Under the pieces are notes generated by a model. That model was not told where the DNA came from. It did no database searches and saw nothing but the letters and a program-made list of their open reading frames with translations. DNA of 64,000 nt from Aphelidium insulamus (lineage: Eukaryota > Aphelidiomycota > Aphelidea > Aphelidiaceae). How positions within the stretch are numbered: the stretch's first letter is position 1; each line of letters starts with the position of its first letter. The translations under genes were made by a program, and so were the position numbers. Shown piece by piece: positions 8,664 through 18,861 of this stretch. The stretch is from NCBI GenBank assembly GCA_036784855.1, contig JAZDSV010000009.1, positions 1 through 64,000 on the forward strand. Direction: 5' to 3'.

Positions 8664-11144
8664 CTATTTGAAATTAGACATCGAACGGCCAGAAAATAGC
8701 GGCTTGCTGCCCTTTGATGCGGTGCGAGTACCTCCTTTACCCCTACGGCCAGATTGTACAGCTCGCTGCCGGCCTTCCTGTGGCTTGGCGGCCAATTGCG
8801 ACGACTCGGCCCTGCGTTTTAGTTTCAGCCGCGCCCCATCGCGCGCAGTGTTGTTGCTTGCGTCAAGTGCCGCCTGCATTGCATCGCGTCTGCTTTCGCG
8901 GTCCAACTGTATGGCTGCATGCCAATCCATGTGTTCACGTGCAATAGCACCATCGTCTCCACGGAATAGTGGTTTGCCACACTGTTCGCACGGTGTAATC
9001 ACTGCGCCCTGCGGTAAGGCCGCGGATGGTGTAGAATCTACGCCGCCGCCATCATTAACACTGATAATGATTATCTCGTCATCTTCATCGTCGCAATCAT
9101 TACAGCATGGAGCAGAATCGCCGCGTTCTCGCTCTGTAACGACAGTTGGAGCCCCAGATTCTACTGGTTCTTGTTTCTTTAAGGCACATGAAGTGCCAGA
9201 TTCAACTTGCAATGGTTCGATGCGCGTGTGTGATGGGGTTTCATCATTAGCGAGTGCGACATTGTCGAGTGGCGCGGATGGAGTGAACGGTTGAATGAGC
9301 GGTGTCTGAGTAAGTGTTGAAATGTCAATTGCGGGTGATGACAGCGCTGACGGCCAAGCGTCGCGAAGATTGTGGTGAAATTTGGAGGCAACTTCAACAG
9401 CAGCTCGCTTGCACGTTATGGGAGTACTGGTAATATCAGCAGTAGCTGATGGTGCGGGAAACTGTGTCGAACTAACCGGCGACGATGACTCGACAGTTGG
9501 CTTGGCACGGGCAAATATGGACTTGATACTGCGCTCCTCGGCACGCACCTCTTCAAAGTTGGTGCAGCTGACAGCCAATCGTTCACACGGAAACAGTTCG
9601 GCCCGGCCTTGTTCCATCAAAGTATGTCTGGCCACTTTGAAGAGGACTGCGGCCTCGCTGACAAACGAACGACGCGGCATTGCAACGGTTTTACACTTTT
9701 CCGGCCGGTCAGCGGCGGCACCACCGCTCTTCCAGTGCAGCACGAGAGACCGAGGCCAGCGGCGGTGCAGCTGAAGTTCCTCGCGCACGCGGCCAAACAA
9801 CTCGGCACACAGCACCCGCAGCCAGCCGTCCAGCTGCTCTGCCGAGTCCACGGGCGGCCGTAAGGACTTGGCGGAGAGCATGGACTTTGTGGAGTCGCCG
9901 GCGTCCACGGGCTCGCTGCACTTGCCACGGCAGATATCATAAACCCACTCGCCGGTCTGCTCGCCAAACACACGCCTCAAATCCGCCTTGCTTACCGACC
10001 ACATATCGCCTGCGGTCTGTGCCCCGAACACCGCCTCGATTTGTTCCCCCAGCTTGCCTCCGAGCATTCTGGTGTGGTCTCAGGCCAATAGTACATTCAT
10101 ATATGCATTATACAAAGACAAACCGAATGGAACGCAGAGGAAGCGTGCGCATCAGCGCTGGGACAGCCGCAGGCCGGAGTACAGTTTGCTGGTTGGGCTT
10201 ATTCATGGCTGAGCAGAGTTTGGCCAGCATCTTGTTGGTGGCCACACCGGCCGATACCGTAAAGCCCAACTCGTCCCACACCGCGCGCCGAATGTCTCGA
10301 GCGAGCTGGGCGGCCAAATGGACGCGCACATCAGCCCACCCGTCTTCCACTGTACGATCAATACCAAGATCAGTGTGCGCGGCGCCATCAGAAGCTTCCT
10401 GGCCATCGATACTTGTCGGTAGAATTACGCCCAGGGACAAGTCTCCGGTTGGCCAGAGAGCATCCAGTACTTCGAATGGAGGCGGCACTGACCGGTCATA
10501 CTCGCTGGCGGGATATCGTTCCTCCAGCGCCGCCTCCACTTGTGCCGTTACATCCATGAATGCTAATATAAATATCATCAAGTATCAGTGCACTTCTTCT
10601 TCTCCAGTGCATTGGGGCACCTACACTCATCCACCGAGGCCTTTTGCACCGTGCGCGCCATACGCTTAAACACTTGTAGGATCTGCACGCTGCATCCCGC
10701 ATCATCATCAGCACCACCTCACACGCTCCAAATGCATACACGGAGACACACCTGGCACGCCTGTACGGCTCCAGTGACACCTTGTGCGTGGCTGGAAGCG
10801 GTTTGGCGTGGTAGTCTGGCCGCTCTTGACCCACGGCGTAGGTGGCGACGTGGACGAGGCGCAGGTCGGGACACAGCGCCAGCGCCTCGTCCACGCGCGA
10901 ATGCCGCTTCACGCCGGCCTTGCGTGCTGTGCAAGATCAGTCTGTGCATATCGGCGGGGATAGATGCTTGCCGGCGTAGTTGACGGCGATAAGGCCCTGC
11001 CACTGCTGCACCGCCATGGGGACATTATCATCCAGACCGAGCCGGTTCCTCTCCACCTGCAGAGGTGAGCACCGGAAGATAGTGGCGGACCAGACGCGCC
11101 TGGCAGTAGAAGCAGTCCAGGTCCAGGTGGAGAATCAGGCGCAT
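8664..11144 (-). CDS. POLH: DNA polymerase eta (Y-family translesion polymerase)
   Basis: The protein (737 residues) copies past UV dimers and other lesions at stalled forks. Exons, 5' to 3': 11144-11100, 11056-10972, 10926-10752, 10689-10625, 10562-10124, 10068-8664. Y-family motifs appear in order: HLDLDCFY (first metal ligand), QQWQGLIAVNYAARKAGVKR, ASVDESFMDVT (acidic pair), GVATNKMLAKLCSAMNKP, then LGGKLGEQIEAVFG of the little-finger region. A C-terminal zinc finger (CEQCGKPLF, then H and H, near residue 640) is the ubiquitin-binding UBZ typical of eta. Intron 2 (10927-10971) is GC-AG with donor GCAAG. The intron 1 donor is ambiguous: GC at 11099 gives the better protein, GT nine bases later adds three residues. 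The start is the first ATG before the catalytic motif. Confidence 0.92.
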
Positions 11145-11283
11145 CAATGTGTATATATATGTATATGTGTTGACACAGGGAAGCACCACGAGAACACAAG
11201 CACAGTCAGTCTATTCCATCAGAGTGAAAGCCAAGGCGCACCACGTCCATCACAGCCCAGAGAGAGAGAAATTATATCGCACA

Positions 11284-12914
11284 CTACTTTCGCTTCGGCG
11301 TGGACAGGGCCACATTCACCTGCTGCTGTTCGGCGGTGAAAAACAGCAGCTTGTCCGTGAATGACATGACTTGGCCGGCCTCGACGGCTTCTTGCGCGCG
11401 CTGCTTGGCCTTCAAGCGGATGGTGGCGCTCTTGTTGGCGTTCTCATTCAGCATCTTTATCCACTTTGGCGCCTTGCCGTCCGACACTGCGCCGGCATTC
11501 CCACTCCCGGCAGCCTCCATGATCTTGAGTGCCTCCTCCACTGTACATTCAATATATATATGTATATAATATACAGCTGCAGCATAATATATGTACCTTC
11601 AGTCTTGGCCTTGATGGCAATTTCACGGAGTCGCGCCGTTTCGTTAGCCTCCATTTCAATCTGCTTCTTCAGTGCCAGCAGTTCCATCTCGCGCTCAATT
11701 CGCGTCATTGGCTGCACGTGGCTCAGTCCAACGCCGAATGCCGCGTCGGGGTTCGACACGGCGTGCGTGTTGGTGGTCGATACTGCCGGTTCAATCTTTG
11801 TCGAAGCAGGCTGCTGATGCTGCTTCTGCGGCTGCTGTGTGTTCTTTTGCGGCGTTGCATTCTTTGACTGCTCATCCACTGCCACCTTGATCGGTGTCTT
11901 GGATGCCTGTGCCTCCGTGGCCGCATCGGTGGACTGATTAAGTGCCGTGTCGGCCTGTTCGATCAACACGCGCAAATTCTGCTTGTTTGGCGCAGAGCTG
12001 GTGTACACCTTTTGCATGGACGTCAACTGGTCCTGGATCTGGTTGCGGATCTGGGTCTGGGCGGCCAGACGCGACTGCAGCTCCTCGATCTCCTTCTGCA
12101 CTTCCTGCTGGCGCTGCAGCTGGTCACTGGCGCCGCTCTCCAGGTTGGACACCACGGCCGCCATCATGGACACCTGGTCGCTGTTGGTGGAGATTTCCGA
12201 CTCGAGTTGCGCCACTTCCTTCTGCAGTTCGTCGATTGCCGTCAGTCCCGGCGCCGACGATGTCAGTGGCGACTTCTTCACCTCTGCCAGTGCTTTTCCT
12301 TGCGCTGGTTGTGGCCCGCTCTTCCCGCCTGCAGATTCTTGTAGATTGTATTGCTGGCGCAGCTTCTCCACTTCATCCTTCTTCAGGCGCAGAGTTTGCT
12401 TCTTGGAGTCGAGGTTGCGCGCCGTCACTTCAATTGCCTTCTTGACTTCCTGCATCTGCTGCTGCGGCACCGAGGACCGCGGGTCATCCAGCAAGTTCTT
12501 GCGGTTAATGTGGTCCACAAAGTAGCGACCCAGTCGAGGGTCGTTCCTGACTATGGCGGGCAGTTATAGAATGTCACTTATACCTACTCAATTCCCGACT
12601 CTCACCTTCCCATCCGTATGGAATCTCATCCGGGCCACACTCGGCCCACGTCATCTTCTTCCACAGTTTGTCTCGGGGGTCAATCCTGGTAGTGTCAGTG
12701 TCAGCCAAATGGCAAGTGTGCACCCACCATGACGTCTCACGAGTGGCGCTGTTCAGAAAATAGGCCTTGCCATCGTGCACTGCCCGCTTCCAGCCAGCCG
12801 GCAGCGGGTAGTCGTCCGACTTTGTTCGCGGCGGTTCCTTCTTCCCGGCTGGTGTGCAATTAGGACAGTGCCCACATCATATCGACCACAGTCAGTCACC
12901 GTCTCACCTTCCAT
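11284..12914 (-). CDS. Tandem-WW coiled-coil protein (KIBRA/WWC-like)
   Basis: The exons are 12914-12908 (only ATGGAAG), 12848-12728, 12685-12606, 12550-11597 and 11540-11284, giving 472 residues. Two WW domains occupy roughly residues 13-90: LPAGWKRAVHDGKAYFLN with ETSWIDPRD, then IPYGWE with GRYFVDHINRKN and DDPRS. The linker and the missing second tryptophan of WW2 are as in KIBRA/WWC. Long coiled coils follow (about 100-230 and 320-380), separated by Gln/Thr-rich sequence. In animals WWC proteins bind PPxY partners upstream of the Hippo kinases. This protein lacks the C2 domain of metazoan WWC and ends after a helical segment (ALSTPKRK). It could act as a WW scaffold outside Hippo signalling. 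Confidence 0.8.
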
Positions 12915-12937
12915 GGTTTTAAACGGTGGCGAACAGT

Positions 12938-13005
12938 GGAATCACCCGAACAATGGAATCACCCGAACAATGGAACTGCCCGAACAATGGAATCACTCGA
13001 ACAAT
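12938..13005. repeat. Minisatellite, 4 x 17 bp, in a divergent promoter
   Basis: Four adjacent copies of GGAATCACCCGAACAAT are present: copies 1 and 2 are identical, copy 3 has ACTG for ATCA and copy 4 has T for C. The array fills a third of the 216-bp space between the start codons of the WWC-like gene and SEC24, so it lies in the presumed shared promoter or the 5' UTRs. Confidence 0.9.
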
Positions 13006-13130
13006 GGCAAAAGGCGTCCACAACCCTGAAACAACAGCGCCGAATACATTTACACAGCCGCGTCACGCAACGCCTCTCGCTCTCTCTGTCTGCCTCTCCA
13101 GAGTCAACGGACTCTGCGCGCGCCGTCAAT

Positions 13131-16100
13131 ATGAACAGCAGTGGCCCCGGTGGTAATTATGGTCGCCCACCTCCGCCTGGCCAGCAGTATATGGCACCTC
13201 AACAGCAACAACAACAGCCTCAACAGCCGCCTCAATTCCGCCCAGGCCCACCACCGGGACAGCCACGGCCACCCTATTCTGGTACACCACAGCCACCGCA
13301 GCCGCAACAACAAATGCAGCAACCACGACCACCTTACGGGCAGTCTCCACCCCCGGGTGGACAACAGCCGTCCCAGATGCAATCTCCTGGTCAATTCCGT
13401 CCGCCGCCAGGCCAGTTTCGACCACCGCCCGGATCTGGACCCGTGCCACCGGGACCCAACATGGCCGCTCAACAAGGTCAACCGTTCCCGAACCGGTCTC
13501 CAATGCCGCCTGGTCAACAACAACAAGGGCCGCAGTCAATGGGCCCCAGACCCGCCATGAACGCTGCTCAGTTTGGCCAGCAGCGACCGCCCGCGCCAGG
13601 CTTCCCCGGAGCAGGAGCCCCAGGTCCTCAATACGGCAATCAACAGCGGCCTCCTCAGCAGCAGCAGATTTCACAGGCCAACTCGGCTCAGCCGTCGCCC
13701 GCCATGCAGCCATCACCGATGGACGGAATGGCCGCTGGGATGCACAACATGCGCGTGTCCGAGGTATCCTTGTGAGATGCACAGTATTCCTCATTGGTGG
13801 CTGATCACAATTTAGACTGATCCCAGTCCGCGAGGCCCCCGGCGTGCATATCCACAGGCCGCGCAGCAGGCACCTCAAGGTTTTGGTAGACCGCCTCCGT
13901 TGCCCAGCCCTCCACCTGGATCGGGAACTCCGGGGTTTGGTCAGCCAGCGTACCCGGGACAACAACCTCCAGCGAATGTGCCACAGTTCGGACAGCCGAC
14001 TTACCCCGGCGGTCAGTTACCGCAACCTCCCGTGCCGCAATTTGGACAGCCGCCCGCACAGCCGCAATACCCTGGCCAACCAGGGATGCCTCCTCCACAG
14101 CAACAACAGCCTACAGGATATCCGCAACATAATGGGCCACAAACAGTTGCTCCGGAAATGGAACAGCGATTGCATCCAGACATGATGCCCAACATTGCCG
14201 AGGTGGACGAGCAGGACCAAGTTGCTTTGGATGAGGAAGGCATATACTACTCATCACGTAATCTGCCGCCACTGGTCAACACGCAGTACACCTGCATTGA
14301 TGACGGTGCACTGGATTGTCTTTTATATTCCTGTCGCCTTCTTGTTGTTAAACTTGCGACAGGAAACGCAACACCGCGCTTGGTTCGCTCCACAACCACC
14401 CAGATCCCGCTCACTGCAGAAATGGCCGACGAACAGTTTGTCCTACCACTGGGGTTAATTATTCAGCCACTGGCCGAGTCGTTATCTAATGAAGTATGCA
14501 CGTATGAGTATGAAAAACCACGCTAACCATGCTAAATACAGCACCCAGTATATGTGGTCGACGCTGGTCAAGACGGTCCTGTGCGATGCACACGCTGCCA
14601 GGCCTACATGAATCCAAATGTAAAGTGGATGAGCGGCGGCCAAAAGTATTCCTGCAACATCTGTGATCACGTCAACGAAGGTATTGTATACTTGAAATGG
14701 AGTATGATATGCTTCTAAACCTCCCAAGTTCCATCGTATTACTTTTGCAATCTGGATATGAGCGGTCGCCGTGCTGATCTGGAGTCGCGGCCGGAACTCA
14801 GATGCGGCACCGTGGATTTTGTTGCGACTCCGGTATTATATTTATTAATCTTTTCACACTGCATTTAACTGTTCAGGAGTTTTGCAAGCGCCCGCCTGCA
14901 CCCGCGGCCTTCATCTTTGCCGTAGATGTCTCGTACAACGCCATCCAGAGCGGAATGCTTAAAGTGTTTGCCGACACGGTGAAAGAGATGCTGGAGCTGT
15001 TTCCCGCCGACGGCTTGGACGAGACACAGTGTAAAATGGGCATTATCACCTTTGATCGGACCGTGCACTTTTACAACCTGAGCCATAACATTACGCAACC
15101 GCAAATGCTAAACATTGCCGACATTGACGACATTTTTGTGCCGCTGAGCGACGGCTTTCTCGTGAATCCCGTAACATCAAAGTTGGTTTCTTGTTAATTG
15201 TAGATTTTGTAATCATAGTTTTGTGCAGGACTGTCATAGAGTCCTTACTGGACCAGCTGCCAAAGATCTTTGGGCAGTCCCGCACGACCGAATCTTGCTT
15301 TGGCGCTGCTGCCAATGCCGCTCTGCAAGCGCTGGCAAGTTACGTGATAAATATTGTGTATTGTTTAACCGTATATATCGGCAGAAAGGACGGGGAGGTC
15401 GTGTGGTAATGTTTCAAACATGCCTGCCGACATACGGTCCCGGTATGCTTAAGAATCGGGACGATCAAAAGCTGTACGGCACCGACAAGGAGCGATCGTT
15501 ATTTGCGCCTCAAGATAATTTCTACCGCGAGCTTGGCGAGGCGTGCACCGAAAATGGCGTCGGCCTGGACTTGTTCATGTTTCCCGCCGAGTACATTGAC
15601 GTAGCATCTATTGGTGAGACTTGTGCGATAAGTTGAACCATATTAACATGCTATCCAGGTGCATTGTCGGCGGTGACGGGCGGCCAGTCATATCTGTATC
15701 CAGGCTTTAATCTTGAGAGAGATGGGGACAAGTTTGCCGAGGAGTTGCGTCGGGTGATCACGCGACCGTTCGGATACGACGGTATAATGCGCATTCGGTG
15801 CAGTAATGGTCTGCGCATTGCGAATCAGTTTGGCAATTTCACTATGCGCAACTCGACGGATTTGGAGTTTGGCGTCATTGACTCTGAAAAGGCGATCGGT
15901 GTGCAGATCAAGCACGAGGCCAAGCTTGCCGAGCATACTGTTGCATCATTTCAAATTGCACTGCTGTACACCACAATGTTGGGCCAGCGGCGCATCAGAG
16001 TGATTAACTTGGCGCTGCCATGCACACCCCACACTGGCATGGTGTATAAGTTTGCCAATTATGAGACTGCCGTGACGCTGATGCTCAAAGGAGGTGCGTG

Positions 16101-17058
16101 GTTGCCAGTGAATTTTGCTCTGCTAATGTGAATAGCCATCTCGGACACGCTTAATACGCCGCTGAAAAAGGTTTGCGACAATCTGACAGAACGGAGTGCT
16201 AAAATGCTTGCCGCCTACCGAGTCCACGTGTCCAAGGAGGTTGGCGTCGGCCGGATGGTGTTGCCAGAGTCGTGCAAGCTGTTCCCGCTGGTTGCACTGG
16301 GCATTCTGAAAAGTCGGGCATTTAGAGCGGGTAGCGACATTTCGACCGATGTCCGCGTCCAGGAGATGCGTACGCTTCGTGGTCTCAGCGCCGCATCGTC
16401 AATAGCGGCACTCTGTCCGCTGATGTACCGAATCGACACTCTGTCATCCGCCGAAGTAAGTACCTATAATTAGTATAGTTTACATATCTACATATTTAAC
16501 TTCAATTTATAGAGCAAAAAGTATGGCCAGTATGAGCCGGCGCTGAGTCGGTTCGTACTGCCACCAAGATGCCGCGCCAGCTGTACTTACATGGACACTC
16601 GTGGTGTATATGCACTTGGTACGCAAAGATCATCATGACGTACGTCAGTGCTTACGGAGCAGACACGGGCAATATGCTGTTCTTGTGGGTGGGCAACGAT
16701 GCGCCGGCCGCAGTGCTGCAGGATCTGTTTGGCGTCAACACTCCTGGCGAAATTGACCCGACAATGGTGCGCCGCCTATGTCTTGCTTAACTCACGCTGT
16801 ACTAACATGGGACAGAGGAGATTGCCGGTGCTACAGAATGACGCATCGGAGCGGTGCCGAGCGTTTGTGAGCTATGTGCAGGAGGAGCAGCGCAAAGGCG
16901 CCTACGACCAGCTGCAGGTCGTGCGACAGGGTGACCCGATGGAGGGGCAGTTCCGCGCCCTGCTGCTAGAAGACGCCACATTCGGCCTGCCCAACTATGT
17001 GGACTACTTGTGCCTGACGCACCGCCGCGTCCAGTCCATCGTGAATGATATGGATTAG
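13131..17058 (+). CDS. SEC24: SEC24, COPII coat cargo adaptor
   Basis: SEC24 pairs with SEC23 and selects cargo into ER-to-Golgi COPII vesicles. The model gives 1118 residues from 13 exons: 13131-13763, 13816-14305, 14363-14493, 14542-14680, 14729-14832, 14877-15181, 15229-15343, 15385-15613, 15659-16093, 16136-16455, 16513-16618, 16660-16766, 16816-17058. All introns are 41-57 bp GT-AG. The first 350 residues are a P/Q/G-rich disordered leader. Then come the zinc finger (RCTRCQAYMNP with CNICDHVN), the trunk (AFIFAVDVSYNAIQSGML), GGRVVMFQTCLPTYGPG, the beta and helical regions, and a gelsolin-like end (MLFLWVGNDAP, LFGV). The start is the first ATG before the leader. Confidence 0.93.
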
Positions 17059-17145
17059 CATGACAATCGATGTCATATTAATGTGCAGCAAAAGAGCAAC
17101 TATAAGCTTGTGTTACTGAATGTTGTGCACTCTACTTCTACGACG

Positions 17146-18059
17146 TCAGGACTGTGCAGAATGTTCTTGCTGCCACTTCTCCAGCCGTATCCGCATTTGT
17201 GCAACTCGCCGGTCTATCTCGGCAGCGATATCTGGCGCGCATATATCCGTCGCCGTGCCAGTGGAAGTGGTCCGTGCAGCCAACGGCACCGGGTCACAGT
17301 TGATGCGCGCGCACAGTTCACGCAACGCAATAACAGTGGACCGAATGTTGGTGGGCAGGCGCACCGTGCTTGCCGGAGATTCTCCCGTCTCCACTATTCC
17401 CGCGTGGCCATTGTCTGGTCGCGGTTTGTCAACGCGCGTCAGTAGCAGCCGACGAAAATCGGCGTACATCGTGTCCACGTCCGCGTCTCCCGTGTCGGAT
17501 GTTACGGCAGGCTCAGTTGCTGTAACGGCGGGTTTGCGGGGTCCCTTGTGTGGTCGCGGCTGTTTGGCCTTGCTGACGACACGGCCTTGGCGTGGTTTGT
17601 GAGTTGTGGCAAACAGCAACTCTTGCTCGCCGGCCTCGTCGCGCGCAATCTGTTCCACCCGCGCCTTGCCCACCAGTGCCGACGACTTAATCGCCAGTCC
17701 CTTGTCGTCATCTACGCGCAGTGGAGTTGTCCTGACCTTTTCGTGGTGTCGGTGATGGCCGCTGAACATGTCACCGGATACTAAAATAAGATAGATTGTT
17801 TGTGGTTGCTGTGGACCTTTATTAACTGTAGTACCTAGCAGGCGAAGACCAATATATCGGTGCAAGTTATCTTAAGATTCACGACGAGTTTCCTTGTTCT
17901 GCGCGGCGGACCGTACATTATCATCCGGAGGCGAGCACTCTCTCCACTCCGCAGACTTGACGTACGAATCTGAGTGATGTTCATGGGCATAATCATTGCG
18001 TGCGGCGGGTAACGACGAATCACTGCTATTGTGTCAAGCCAGTCGTCATCGGTCTCCAC
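17146..18059 (-). CDS. Hypothetical protein, gene model incomplete
   Basis: The last exon is clear: an open frame from about 17786 to the stop at 17146 encoding roughly 213 residues, beginning near SGDMFSGHHRHHEKVR. It contains DDDKGLAIKSSALVGKARV and ends with a helix (EIDRRVAQMRIRLEKWQQ). Upstream, an ATG at 18059 opens METDDDWLDTIAVIRRYPP, which looks coding, but I could not fix the splice sites joining the two. A donor GTACGT near 18025 and an acceptor TTTTAG near 17787 are the best candidates, possibly with a small exon between. I do not recognise the family. The start and internal structure are uncertain. Confidence 0.5.
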
Positions 18060-18146
18060 GTTGCCCGCATCCAGTCATACAGTGCACGTATAAATATATA
18101 AATTCTTTAACGAAACGATACAATTCTATGCTTTATGGGGTGGGGA

Positions 18147-18350
18147 TCACTGACGGCCAGCCACATCCGACACGCTGTACGCCAGCCCCAGCTTGTATGG
18201 TCGGGCATAAGCGGTATTTGACGTAGTGCCAACGGCATAAATGGCCGCCGCCAAGGCCCCCACTGTACTCTGCAGGAACAGCGCTTGGAAAGTGACGACG
18301 TACCCCATCAGCATCATGGTGCCGATTTCACCGATGACGAACATGTGCAT
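18147..18350 (-). CDS. Small two-segment membrane protein
   Basis: This encodes a protein of 67 residues starting MHMFVIGEIGT. Two hydrophobic stretches (about 3-26 and 28-43, LMGYVVTFQALFLQ and VGALAAAIYAVG) are followed by a short polar tail with PYKLGLAYSVSDVAG. I do not recognise the family. A deleted copy at 712-897 keeps the start and the 3' flank, showing that this region was duplicated as DNA. The region upstream (AGTATTTAAG near 18445) could hold a TATA-like element. A short upstream exon cannot be excluded. Confidence 0.5.
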   Translation of the reverse strand: MHMFVIGEIGTMMLMGYVVTFQALFLQSTVGALAAAIYAVGTTSNTAYARPYKLGLAYSVSDVAGRQ

Positions 18351-18592
18351 TTTTAGGTGGACTCTTGTCGCTGTATATATAGCTTCCACGTTGCCAACGC
18401 ATCATTCTGCGACCAACCAGGCTGAAGAAGATGGCGCAACTTAAATACTCGGAATGGAGTCGCACTTATAATTATTATGCATCACATATGCATCTGGGAC
18501 CAGAGTTGCGGTGATGACGTGTAACAACTTTATTGACATACATACATACATACATAATCACATTGAACAAGGCCATTGCAAAAATAGCGCTC

Positions 18593-18812
18593 CTAGAGCT
18601 CCTCCTCACGCAACGCCAAATCATCTCTGGAGCGTACTTGCACTCGTTGGACTGCGTATTGTATTAATCAAATGATCGACTATGCTTAACATACCATGTG
18701 CACCGGCAGGCTCAGTCTCGGCTTTAATGTCGCGAATCAGGTCCGACAGATCGTCTTCAGTGTTTGTATGATCATTGATACTTTCATTATATTCACGCGC
18801 CCCCGAAGCCAT
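18593..18812 (-). CDS. Small acidic protein
   Basis: Two exons (18812-18695 and 18651-18593) around a 43-bp GT-AG intron give 58 residues. It is acidic at the start (NTEDDLSDLIRDIKAETE) and ends VQRVQVRSRDDLALREEEL, predicted helical. It lies 49 bp downstream of the DZIP1-like stop on the same strand, so it is a separate transcript or a very tightly spaced neighbour. No family was recognised. Confidence 0.45.
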
Positions 18813-18861
18813 TCTACACGCTCGTAAAGATGAAACTGATTACTGTGACGCATAAGAGGAC

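Noticed and set aside
13126-13965. A 279-codon minus-strand frame opposite the SEC24 leader
   Set aside because: It is the antisense of Pro/Gln repeats and spans an intron of SEC24.
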